Origin: Alphaproteobacteria bacterium | GTDB taxonomy: Bacteria > Pseudomonadota > Alphaproteobacteria > UBA828 | Assembly: GCA_022826345.1 (NCBI GenBank) | Contig: JAJDVB010000110.1 | Span: forward strand, 1 to 22,882 | Direction: 5' to 3' | DNA length: 22,882 nt | Part shown: positions 1 to 7,318 of the stretch, piece by piece | Numbering within the stretch: the first letter of the stretch is position 1 | Layout of the letters: each line of letters opens with the position of its first letter | Notes under the pieces: generated by a model | Told to the model about the DNA's origin: nothing | The model's database searches: none | Seen by the model: only the letters and a program-made list of their open reading frames with translations | Made by a program: the position numbers and the translations under genes

Positions 1-203
1 ATCAAGGTGTCGGCCATTTTGCCAAAGCCGGTATTGATGCCGTAGACCGCTTCGCCGCTGTCGACGATCCCGGCAATGGTCTGATGTGACTGTTCGACAG
101 CCGCCCGCGCCCGGACGCTGAGGCTCAGTTTGGCCGGAGCATCATAGATGGCCCTCCAGGTGGGCAGCCCGTTCAATCCTGTATCGAGTTCAAGCGTTTC
201 CAT
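1..203 (-). CDS. hutH: Histidine ammonia-lyase, N-terminal part (gene runs off the window)
   Basis: Only the first 67 codons are in the window. Histidine ammonia-lyase converts L-histidine to urocanate plus ammonia in the cytoplasm, the first step of histidine use, and belongs to the MIO-dependent aromatic amino acid lyases. The motif VYGINTGFGKMA (residues 53-64) is the family's N-terminal signature and contains the conserved catalytic Tyr (Y54 here). The MIO-forming Ala-Ser-Gly lies outside the window, so activity cannot be judged and another MIO lyase specificity is possible. Two ATGs lie at 209 and 203; the second is preferred because a GAAGGAAG ribosome-binding site then sits about 7 nt upstream. 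The gene follows two amidohydrolases on the same strand but is separated from them by an IS66 remnant ending 35 nt before the start codon. Confidence 0.85.
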   Translation of the reverse strand, partial: METLELDTGLNGLPTWRAIYDAPAKLSLSVRARAAVEQSHQTIAGIVDSGEAVYGINTGFGKMADTL

Positions 204-238
204 GATCATGCTTCCTTCAGTCCGGCTGTGCGAAGGTC

Positions 239-932
239 GTAAGCATCCGGGGTAGGCTGCAGGCTAAGCGGCCAAGGCCTGTTGCCGTTCAGCCTTCCAG
301 TGCCAGGGCAGGAGCTCGTGCAGCCGCGTCTGCGGCAGGTCGGCGATGCGATCGAGGACGTCGGCGAGCCAGACCTGGGGGTCGACGCCGTTGAGCTTGG
401 CGGTGCCGATGAGCGTGTACATCACCGCCGCCCGCTCGCCGCCGCGATCGGAGCCCGCGAACAGCCAGGACTTGCGTCCGAGCGCGATCGCGCGCAGCGC
501 CCTCTCGGCCGCGTTGTTTGTCAGGCAGATGCGACCGTCGTCGAGGAAGCGGGTGAAGCCATCCCAGCGCTTCAGCATATAGTCCATCGCCTTGGCAGCG
601 GCGGCGTGGCGCGAGAGCCCGGTGCGCTCCGTGCGCATCCAGTCTTCCAGCTCGGCGACCAGCGGTGCGCTTCGCTCCCGCCGCACGGCGAGACGCCGCT
701 CGGCGGTCTCGCCGTTGATCGTGCGCTCGATATCGAAGATCGCGTCGTTGCGCGTCACCGCCTCCAACGCCAACGGCGAGATCGGCGGCGCACGCTTGCC
801 GCGCCTCTTGTTCGCGGCGATGTCGGCGAGCTCGTAGAACCTTCTCCGCCCGTGCACCCAGCACAGTGCCTCCGTCACAGACCCCGGCGAGCGGCCGGGC
901 TCGTAGAGCCGCCGGTACCGGCCGCCGGCTCC
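239..932 (-). mobile_element. IS66-family insertion sequence remnant
   Basis: The end near hutH is visible: GTAAGCATCCGG at 239-250 matches the GTAAGC-type outer terminal inverted repeat of IS66-family elements and lies 25 nt beyond the transposase stop codon. No mirrored terminal repeat (ending in GCTTAC) is present towards the amidohydrolase. The accessory genes tnpA and tnpB and the N-terminal half of the transposase are also missing. The element is therefore a one-ended relic. The upstream limit, near 932, is where resemblance to IS66 transposase stops and is approximate. Confidence 0.75.
264..932 (-). pseudogene. IS66-family transposase (TnpC), C-terminal fragment
   Basis: About 222 residues resemble the C-terminal half of IS66 transposases, which are usually around 500 residues or more. 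Visible family features are RLYEPGRSPG, the CWVHGRRRFYELA block, the LTNNAAERALR motif carrying the conserved late acidic residue of the DDE catalytic core, the GRKSWLFAGSDRGGERAA block, and a C-terminus of the type HELLPWHW. The N-terminal zinc-binding/HTH part and the earlier catalytic aspartates are absent, so the protein cannot be active. The open frame continues upstream to an ATG at 1091 inside the neighbouring amidohydrolase, but those residues are not IS66-like and are read-through. Confidence 0.85.
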
Positions 933-1051
933 GGAAACGATCATCATGCCAAGCTGGTCGCCCCGCTCCGCTCCGCCGGCCACCCAGCTTGGCTGGCAAA
1001 CCCGCAGTGCACTGACATTCGACTTGGACCAGTCGACGGGGGTAGGCCAGT
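933..1051. other. Unassigned junction between IS66 remnant and amidohydrolase
   Basis: This stretch of about 120 bp lies between the recognisable transposase fragment and the amidohydrolase stop codon. It is open in the transposase frame, but the encoded residues match nothing I recognise. It contains GGGGTAGGC (about 1040-1048), also present inside the IS end at 250-258, which may be chance. It could be leftover IS sequence or host DNA from the deletion junction. Confidence 0.4.
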
Positions 1052-2506
1052 CTACCCGCTCAAGGTCGGCCATCCGCGCTCGGTCCGCCACCGCATGCCT
1101 GCGCGCTCCGCGATGCGGACGGAGGCGTTTTGAGCCGCGTGGAGGGTCGCCCGTTCCTCGTCCTCCGAGATTTCGGTGAGGCGGCCGCCCTCCATCAGGA
1201 TTCTTCCGGCGACGACTGTCGTATCGACCTCACTGCCGTTTGCCTGATAGACCAAAACGGACGGGATGTGATGGCAGGGAACCAGATGCGGGCGCTGTAG
1301 ATCGATCACGATCAGGTCGGCCTGCTTGCCCACCTCGATCGAGCCGATGGCATCCTCCATGCCGACCGCGCGTGCGCCGTCGATCGTCGCCATTTCAAGC
1401 ACTTTTTCGGCAGTCATCGCGCCGGAATCCAGATTGCCCGCTTTCTGCAAAAGGGCGACATGCTTCATGTCGGAGAGCATGTTGGCACTGTCGTTGCAAT
1501 TGGTGTCGTCCGTTCCAATGCCGACGGTGATTCCCTGATTCACCATCTTGGCGATCGGCGCGATGCCGGAGGCAAGATATTGGTTGCTCACGGCGAGATT
1601 CGCGACGCGCACGTCGTGCTTCTTGAGCAGCCTGAGGTCCCGGTCCTTCATCCAGACACAATGCCCGGCGAGCAAGTCGGGGCCGAGATAGCCCAGGTAG
1701 GACAGGTATTGCGCGGCACTGACGCCGTGCAGCTCTGCATCCGCCGGCGATTCGGCAATGTGGGTCGAGAGCATGGCGCCGTGCTCCTGAGCCAGACGCT
1801 TGGCGCGCAGCATGCCGTCGGCGGTGAGGAACATCGGGATGCCGGGCGACGGCCATACCTGGATACGGCCGCCGGCGCTCTGATGATACTTGTGCATGAG
1901 TCGGGCCATGCTCGCGAGGGCCTCGTCGGTCTCTTCGATGAAGTTGGGGGCGTGCTTGACCGTCGGCTCCTTGCGTTCCAACGCCTCCATCAGCGAGGCA
2001 TCGCCCTTTGGGTCATGGTCGTAAAACATGCGCGCGTACACCGCGCGGACGCCAAGCGCCTGGTACGTCTCAATCGTGTTCTCGGCGAGCGCGTCTATGC
2101 GGCCGAAGTCCGCGTTATCGACGCTGGTGGTGATACCGCCGCGGATCGACTCCAGACAGTAGAGCTTGGCGGCAAGCTGCGCGTCCTCGCCGGAATATTG
2201 CGCGAGGCCGGCGTAGAGCACGTTCAATAGCCAATCGTAAAGGTTCCGGTCCTGCGAGAGCCCACCGCGCAGCAGGTTATGGGTGCAATGCGTGTGACTG
2301 TTGATCAGGCCCGGGAGAACCGCCATGCCCCTGGCATCGACGACGTGTTCCGCTTCCCACCTCTCGGCAAGGACGGCAGCCGGGCCAGTGTCGGCGATTT
2401 GCTCGCCGGAAATGGCAATCGTGCCGCCTTCAATGACACGCCGGTCCCGGTCGACCGTGACCACGGTGCCGTTCTCAATCAGGATCGAGGCGGTTTCCTT
2501 CGGCAT
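1052..2506 (-). CDS. Amidohydrolase / aminohydrolase (TrzA/AtzB/SAH-deaminase-like)
   Basis: A 484-residue metal-dependent amidohydrolase of the cytosine-deaminase/chlorohydrolase branch, whose members remove amino, alkylamino or chloro groups from N-heterocycles. The N-terminal beta-sandwich leads into PGLINSHTHCTH (H71, H73 metal ligands), STHIAES (H249, E252), AGHCVWM (H282) and GIGTDDTN (D333), giving a complete mononuclear site. The strand after H282 reads VANLAVSNQYLASG, where SAH/MTA deaminases usually have a histidine (CPVSN or HNPSSN type), so the substrate may differ. Start: ATG at 2506 with GGAGGAG about 7 nt upstream. It is the last intact gene of the transporter operon, 37 nt after the ATPase. 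The C-terminus abuts the IS66 junction, so the last few residues may not be original. The substrate cannot be assigned. Confidence 0.85.
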   Translation of the reverse strand: MPKETASILIENGTVVTVDRDRRVIEGGTIAISGEQIADTGPAAVLAERWEAEHVVDARGMAVLPGLINSHTHCTHNLLRGGLSQDRNLYDWLLNVLYAGLAQYSGEDAQLAAKLYCLESIRGGITTSVDNADFGRIDALAENTIETYQALGVRAVYARMFYDHDPKGDASLMEALERKEPTVKHAPNFIEETDEALASMARLMHKYHQSAGGRIQVWPSPGIPMFLTADGMLRAKRLAQEHGAMLSTHIAESPADAELHGVSAAQYLSYLGYLGPDLLAGHCVWMKDRDLRLLKKHDVRVANLAVSNQYLASGIAPIAKMVNQGITVGIGTDDTNCNDSANMLSDMKHVALLQKAGNLDSGAMTAEKVLEMATIDGARAVGMEDAIGSIEVGKQADLIVIDLQRPHLVPCHHIPSVLVYQANGSEVDTTVVAGRILMEGGRLTEISEDEERATLHAAQNASVRIAERAGMRWRTERGWPTLSG

Positions 2507-2543
2507 GGGGCGCTCCTCCGCAACTTCGTCAGGTTCCGAGAAA

Positions 2544-3620
2544 CTAATCTTCGATCAGAACGATATCCTCTTTGCGAATGACGAGCAGCACCGCGTCGCC
2601 GACGGCAATCTCGGTGCTTGGCGGCAGGTTAAGTTCGAGGTCGATGGGCTCATTCGCATCCAGAACGACGCGCGCTCTGACGTGCGCTCCCTGAAAGGTG
2701 CGCTCGCGCACTCGTCCCTCTCCCAGGAGGATCATGTCGTCGTGCGGCTGCCCCAGTCCGATTTGCTCCGGTCTGATCGAAAGCAGCACCTGCTGCCCGG
2801 CTTGCGCGGATCCATCGACCACGAACCGCCCCATGCCGCACTCGACTTCCACTTCGCCACCCGCTTGATGGATGACGCGCGCGCCGATGAGGTTGCTCGA
2901 GCCCAAGAAACTCGCGACGAAGCGGGTGCGGGGGCGGCGATACACACGCTCCGGCGGGCCGACGTCTTCAATTCGGCCGCCGTTCATCACCACGATCACA
3001 TCGGCGATGTTCATTGCTTCATCCTGGTCGTGGGTGACGTGAACGAAGGTCGTCCCGATCTGCCGTTGAATGCGAACCAGCTCGTCCTGCATCTGCCGGC
3101 GCAGGTTGAGATCGAGCGCGCCGAGCGGCTCGTCCAGGAGCAGGACGTCCGGTTCGATTACCAGGGCCCGCGCAAGCGCGACGCGCTGACGTTGTCCGCC
3201 GGAGAGCTGATCGATCCGCCGTGTTCCGACGTCCGCGAGGCCAACCATCGCGAGCGCGGATCGAATTCGTTCCGGCCTGTCCCGCCGGGACATCCGGTGC
3301 ATTGCCAGACCGAACGCGACGTTCCCCTCCACCTTGAGATGAGGGAACAGCGCGTAATCTTGAAACACGGTGGCCGTGGGTCGCCTAGCGGGCGACACGC
3401 GCGTCATATCGTGCCCACCGATCAGCACTTGGCCCGATGTTGCTTCGACGAAGCCACCGATAATCGAGAGTACCGTAGTCTTTCCGCTGCCCGAGGGTCC
3501 CAGCAAAACCACGAACTCTCCGCGCCGAACGGCGATAGAAAACTCATCCACCGCGCGCACATGATCGTACAGCTTGGTGACGTCGCGGAGCTCCAGTTGA
3601 GGAGTGTCGTTGTCAGGCAT
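2544..3620 (-). CDS. ABC transporter ATP-binding protein, PotA-like
   Basis: A 358-residue ATPase of the polyamine/opine/iron (PotA/FbpC) family that powers uptake through the two adjacent permeases. It has Walker A GPSGSGKT (41-48), a Q-loop at Q87, signature LSGGQ (139-143), Walker B VLLLDEP (159-165), the D-loop GALD and the switch histidine in THD (H197). A C-terminal TOBE-type beta domain follows (about 240-358). The open frame extends to 3662, but ATG at 3620 is preferred: it starts the protein just before the conserved first strand and overlaps the upstream permease stop by 8 bp, as expected for coupled translation. PotA similarity does not prove polyamine transport, because the same family serves many nitrogenous substrates. 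Confidence 0.92.
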   Translation of the reverse strand: MPDNDTPQLELRDVTKLYDHVRAVDEFSIAVRRGEFVVLLGPSGSGKTTVLSIIGGFVEATSGQVLIGGHDMTRVSPARRPTATVFQDYALFPHLKVEGNVAFGLAMHRMSRRDRPERIRSALAMVGLADVGTRRIDQLSGGQRQRVALARALVIEPDVLLLDEPLGALDLNLRRQMQDELVRIQRQIGTTFVHVTHDQDEAMNIADVIVVMNGGRIEDVGPPERVYRRPRTRFVASFLGSSNLIGARVIHQAGGEVEVECGMGRFVVDGSAQAGQQVLLSIRPEQIGLGQPHDDMILLGEGRVRERTFQGAHVRARVVLDANEPIDLELNLPPSTEIAVGDAVLLVIRKEDIVLIED

Positions 3621-4416
3621 TGCGCCGACGCCTGCGCCAGAGCGTGAGTTCCACGATGACAACCAGCAGCATCGAGATAAAGAATACCAACGTGCCGGCC
3701 GCGTTCGTCATCGGATTCAGGCCGGTTCGCAACATGCTCCAGATTTCGACAGGCAGCGTCACGTCGAACCGCGTGACCAGGAATGCGATGATGAATTCGT
3801 CCCACGACAGCGTGAAGGAGAGGCAGAAGGCGGCGATCAATGCGGGCCAGAGCATCGGAACCGTGATCAGGAGCAGAACCTGCCACTCCGTCGCGCCCAA
3901 GTCGCGTGCCGCTCTTTCTGCGTTCGCTTGATGCGCCCCCATTTGGCTGTAGAGAATGCCGAATGCGATCGGCAGGTTTATGACCACGTGGCCCATACCG
4001 ACGCCGAGTAGCGACTTGGGAAAGCCGATTTCGTTGTAGGTAATCAGCAGCCCCATTCCGATAATCAGGTAAGAAATACTGACCGGGGCCATGAGGAGCC
4101 AGTGCGCCGCCCGGCCGCCAGGCACGCGGTGCCGGGCGAGCCCGTAGGCGGCGAAGAAGCCGAACGCCGTCGCCACGGCCGAGGAAAGCACCGCAACGGA
4201 AAGCGAATTCCACAGCGCGTCCATGACGCGGCGGCTATCGAAGACGCGCTCGTACCACTGTAGCGACGCGCCCTTGAACGGCGGCACCGGGATCGTACCG
4301 TCCTGAAAGGAAAACAGAATAAGCACCGCGACCGGCAAAAGGATGAAGCCGTAACAGAGGGCGACATAGCCGCCCGCCGGTAGGTAGCGCAGCGTATCCA
4401 AAATGGCACGGGGCAC
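3613..4416 (-). CDS. ABC transporter permease, PotC-like
   Basis: Inner-membrane permease of the binding-protein-dependent transport family, about 267 residues from the GTG at 4416. It has a first membrane segment near the N-terminus (YVALCYGFILLPVAVLILFSF), several further hydrophobic segments, and the cytoplasmic EAA-type loop AARDLGATEWQVLLLITVP (about 169-187) that contacts the ATPase. The frame is open to a GTG at 4452, but that start would overlap the upstream permease by 34 nt with no ribosome-binding site. The GTG at 4416 lies 2 nt after the upstream stop, with GGAG about 11 nt before it. The gene overlaps the ATPase gene by 8 bp. It probably forms a heterodimer with the permease encoded just upstream. 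Confidence 0.9.
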   Translation of the reverse strand: MPRAILDTLRYLPAGGYVALCYGFILLPVAVLILFSFQDGTIPVPPFKGASLQWYERVFDSRRVMDALWNSLSVAVLSSAVATAFGFFAAYGLARHRVPGGRAAHWLLMAPVSISYLIIGMGLLITYNEIGFPKSLLGVGMGHVVINLPIAFGILYSQMGAHQANAERAARDLGATEWQVLLLITVPMLWPALIAAFCLSFTLSWDEFIIAFLVTRFDVTLPVEIWSMLRTGLNPMTNAAGTLVFFISMLLVVIVELTLWRRRRRNA

Positions 4417-4418
4417 GG

Positions 4419-5303
4419 CTACACGCGCTCCATGCGCAGCCAACGGGCACACGCCAGAAAGACGATCGTGACGACAACCATGAGCAACATACCCATCGCC
4501 GTCGCCATGGGAAAATCTCCGCGCCGGCCAATTTGCAGCATGATAGCCTGCGGCATCAGCAGTTCCTTGTTGCCACCGAGAATCTGCGGCGTGATGAAAT
4601 CGCCGATTGCGATGACGAAGGTGAGGAACGCACCAACCGCCACACCGGGCAGGCTAAGAGGCAGTGTGATTCGGATGAATGTGCTCAATCGCGAGGCGCC
4701 GAGGTCGGCGGCCGCGAGGCGATAGTTGCGCGGAATCTGCACCAAGTTTGCGAAGATGGTCAGCGTCAGCAACATCGTGAAGAAGTGAACGAAACCGACG
4801 ATGGTTGCGCCCCGGTTGTGCGCAAACCTCACCGGCTCATCTATCATCCCCATATTGAGAAGTGCGGAGTTAACGATGCCGCCCTCGGCAAGAACCAGTA
4901 ACCAGCTGTAGGAGCGCACCAAGTAAGAGGTCCAAAACGGTAGAATTGCCAGAACAAGAGCCAATCGTTGCCACTGTCGCGGGACCTGATAAGCCAGAAT
5001 GTAGGCAAGCGGGTAAGCAAGAAGAATACTGACGACGACAGTAATTGACGTGACTTCCAAAGAGTTGGTCAGAGCCTTCGTGAGTGCGGGTTGCGTAAAG
5101 AATCGTTCATAATTGTAGATGGTAAAATCGGTCGACAGCGCCGTACCAACCCGACGCCAAAAGCTGTACACGATCATGATGCAAAGCGGGACGGTAAAAA
5201 AGGCCGCGATCCAAAGAACGGCAGGAACGAGGAAACTCCAACCCCGCGCCTCCTCTCTACCGAAGCGTCGGGCGGTTAGAGACCTGCTGGCCGTCCCGCG
5301 CAC
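4419..5303 (-). CDS. ABC transporter permease, PotB-like
   Basis: A 294-residue permease of the PotB type. After a basic N-terminal tail come six predicted membrane segments, starting at FLVPAVLWIAAFFTVPLCIMI. The EAA-type loop is AAADLGASRLSTFIRITLPLS (about 198-218), followed by PG and the last two membrane spans. The start is a GTG at 5303, 35 nt downstream of the amidohydrolase stop, with only a weak GAG immediately upstream. Its stop lies 2 nt from the preferred start of the PotC-like gene. The gene order (amidohydrolase, permease, permease, ATPase, amidohydrolase) with divergent binding protein suggests a dedicated uptake system for the compound attacked by the amidohydrolases. Confidence 0.9.
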   Translation of the reverse strand: MRGTASRSLTARRFGREEARGWSFLVPAVLWIAAFFTVPLCIMIVYSFWRRVGTALSTDFTIYNYERFFTQPALTKALTNSLEVTSITVVVSILLAYPLAYILAYQVPRQWQRLALVLAILPFWTSYLVRSYSWLLVLAEGGIVNSALLNMGMIDEPVRFAHNRGATIVGFVHFFTMLLTLTIFANLVQIPRNYRLAAADLGASRLSTFIRITLPLSLPGVAVGAFLTFVIAIGDFITPQILGGNKELLMPQAIMLQIGRRGDFPMATAMGMLLMVVVTIVFLACARWLRMERV

Positions 5304-5338
5304 CTCGATAATCTTTCGCGCCGCAGCACTTCAGACAA

Positions 5339-6886
5339 TCAGCGTTTTCCGTTCACAGTGTAATAGGGCTCGACCTCGGAGGGAGGATAGTTGCGTTCGA
5401 AGAATGCGGCCACGTAAGGACGTACGGCCTGCGCCGCTTCGAACAAGCGCGCCAAGTGGGCGGGTGGCTCTTGCTTCGCAAGGGCGACGAGTTGCGCGAC
5501 GATTTCTTCCTCGTCACCGCGCTGGTAGCGCCCTTCGGCAACGCAGATTTCACCGCCGACCATGACAGTGTCTACATGCGATGCGCTGCCCAGACGCAAT
5601 ATCGCGTCGAGCGCCGACACCCTTGGATTCAGATAGGGCTTGGCAAGAGCATCGTGGTCCAACAGCACCAGGTCGGCTTTGCGCCCCGGCAGCAGGGCGC
5701 CGATCTCGTCTCCGAAGGTCGAAGCTCTCGCACCGCCGATCGTCGCCATGCGGAACACGTCGGCCGCGCTCAGGCAGGGCTGATGGCCAATTCCTCCACG
5801 CGGCATATGGTGCAAGTTCTCGACCAGCCGCATTTCCCGCAAGAAATCATCGTCGCTGTTCAGAGAAAAACTGTCCATGCCGATGCCGACATTCATGCCG
5901 CGTTCGATCATGTGTGTGATGGGCGCAATGCCGTTCCGCAAGCGCATGTTCGAGCTCGCATTGTGACACGCCGATGTGCCGGTTTCTGCGCATAGCTCAA
6001 TGTCTCTTTCTCCGAGCCAAGTACAGTGCGCCAACGATGTCTTTGGCCCCAAAACGCCGAAGTCGTTGATATATTCCACACAGGTCTTGCCGCTGATGCG
6101 CTTGAAATAGTCTCTTTGGATCGGCGACTCCAGGCAGTGCATGTGGAGGCCGATGTTGACCTCTTGGGCGAGCTCTGCCGATCGTCGTAGCATTTCGGGA
6201 GAGCACCACTCTGGCCCGGTGGGCCCGCACAGAATACGTACGCGTGGATTATCCGAGTAGCGTGCGGCAAGCGTGCGCGTGTCCTCCGCCCAGTCGTAGT
6301 CCTGAGGCGGACTCATGCGCTCAAGTGTTTGGACGAGCGTCTCGGCAAGTTGCTGCGGTAAAGAGGAAAGAAAGGTCTCGTCGTCCTGATAGACGAATGT
6401 GTTCTGATCCATGGCGAACGGAGCAAACGCGACTCGTATTCCGCTCTCCAAATAGCCGTTCAGAAGAGCGTCATTCTCCGTCTTTGGCTGGCTCCAATCG
6501 CGAGAATATCCCGAGTGCAAAACCGTCGTTACGCCGGATTTAAGCAGCCTTATGGCGCTATAGAGCGTGTCGAGACGAACATCGAGCGGATGCAGGCACC
6601 AGAAATCCAGTATCCAGGGCTCCAGATAATCGTCCGCCATTCCCACCCGATAAGCCGCAATGCCGCGCCCGTGGTCGTGAGCGTTCACCAAGCCTGGCAT
6701 CACAATATGGGACTGAGACCCGATTTCTTGCGCTTCGGGAGCGCGGTTCCTTAGCGCGTCGTACTCGCCCACGTCCTCGATGGTGTCGCCGTCGACCACC
6801 ACCGCGCCATTCTCGATGACGCCATCCTCCGGCAATAGAGAGGGATCGGAGATCAGCCACCGGCCACGAACGACCGTCTTCGTCAT
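5339..6886 (-). CDS. Amidohydrolase family protein (chlorohydrolase-like)
   Basis: A 515-residue member of the same broad amidohydrolase family as the gene at 1052-2506, but clearly divergent from it. Metal-site motifs are VNAHDHGRG (H70, H72), LHMHCLES (H248, H250, E253), LAHCTWLG (H287) and GIGMDSFSLNSDDD (candidate ligand D338). HNASSNMRLRNG (308-319) is the usual block between the last two ligands. The HDH first motif and GMDS in place of GTD set it apart from typical SAH/MTA deaminases. The C-terminal extension of roughly 70 residues is longer than usual. Start: ATG at 6886 preceded by AGGGGAGGTGAG, a very strong ribosome-binding site. It is the first clear gene of the minus-strand operon and probably acts on the imported substrate or a later intermediate; the chemistry is unknown. 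Confidence 0.85.
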   Translation of the reverse strand: MTKTVVRGRWLISDPSLLPEDGVIENGAVVVDGDTIEDVGEYDALRNRAPEAQEIGSQSHIVMPGLVNAHDHGRGIAAYRVGMADDYLEPWILDFWCLHPLDVRLDTLYSAIRLLKSGVTTVLHSGYSRDWSQPKTENDALLNGYLESGIRVAFAPFAMDQNTFVYQDDETFLSSLPQQLAETLVQTLERMSPPQDYDWAEDTRTLAARYSDNPRVRILCGPTGPEWCSPEMLRRSAELAQEVNIGLHMHCLESPIQRDYFKRISGKTCVEYINDFGVLGPKTSLAHCTWLGERDIELCAETGTSACHNASSNMRLRNGIAPITHMIERGMNVGIGMDSFSLNSDDDFLREMRLVENLHHMPRGGIGHQPCLSAADVFRMATIGGARASTFGDEIGALLPGRKADLVLLDHDALAKPYLNPRVSALDAILRLGSASHVDTVMVGGEICVAEGRYQRGDEEEIVAQLVALAKQEPPAHLARLFEAAQAVRPYVAAFFERNYPPSEVEPYYTVNGKR

Positions 6887-6889
6887 TTC

Positions 6890-7060
6890 TCACCTCCCCT
6901 TGGGTGTCAGCTCCTTATCAGAGTTCCAACCTTCCGCCGCCGATCTCAGGGGCGCAACGATGCTGGCAACGCCTGCATCCGAGGGATCAACGATAACACG
7001 GCTGGCCGGACGACCGCCCGATCCTGAACGTATCGAGAACAACACCTCCCCAAGCGGCAT
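6890..7060 (-). CDS. Possible 56-residue upstream ORF
   Basis: A minus-strand frame starts with ATG at 7060 (MPLGEVLFSI) and ends with TGA at 6890, just before the amidohydrolase start at 6886. The codons and composition look protein-like, and the frame stays open upstream to about 7110 without another ATG. No good ribosome-binding site precedes 7060. A nearby AAGGAG instead serves an ATG at 7080 in another frame that encodes 44 residues. I recognise no family. It could be a leader peptide, a small protein, or the tail of a decayed gene. Confidence 0.3.
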   Translation of the reverse strand: MPLGEVLFSIRSGSGGRPASRVIVDPSDAGVASIVAPLRSAAEGWNSDKELTPKGR

Positions 7061-7193
7061 GCCACGGATACTTTTGTCATCCCGCTCTCCTTGAACTGCC
7101 GCTAGACGAAGCTATACGCAATGGGCGTTGCCGGCAACTCGTATTTCGGTTATCATAAACAGCATGAAAGTTTGCGGTGATTGAGATTGTTGC

Positions 7194-7225
7194 TTGACAC
7201 AATTTCGAGCTAATACTGGTAAAAG
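7194..7225 (+). promoter_or_regulatory. Candidate sigma-70 promoter for the binding-protein gene
   Basis: A perfect TTGACA lies at 7194-7199. A -10 match downstream is poor: TGGTAA at 7217-7222 has 17-bp spacing, while the better-looking TAATAC at 7211 is only 11 bp away. The binding-protein start is about 95 nt downstream. Confidence 0.35.
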
Positions 7226-7318
7226 TTTTTAGGGACGTGAATGAGACAATAATCAAGGAATGGGTGCATTTGCACTGGCGACGCATCGCGACATGTGGAT
7301 GCAGGGAGGAGAAACAAG

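Larger units (their letters stand above)
6887..7318. promoter_or_regulatory. Divergent intergenic region between amidohydrolase operon and binding-protein gene
   Basis: This 432-bp stretch separates the minus-strand amidohydrolase/transporter operon from the plus-strand binding-protein gene and must hold promoters for both. The half next to the binding-protein gene (about 7140-7260) is AT-rich. For the minus strand, possible -10 elements are TATGAT (7152-7157 on the complement) and TATAGC (7111-7116) with TTGCCG 15 nt upstream; neither is strong. I found no convincing operator palindrome. Confidence 0.5.

Noticed and set aside
2301..3647. 448-codon plus-strand open frame opposite the ABC ATPase
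   Set aside because: The minus strand here encodes a clear ATPase with all nucleotide-binding motifs; the plus frame has no family features.
1..6886. A standard histidine-utilisation operon
   Set aside because: Although hutH is present and HutI and HutF are also amidohydrolases, neither amidohydrolase here carries HutI- or HutF-like motifs, and hutU/hutG are not in the window.
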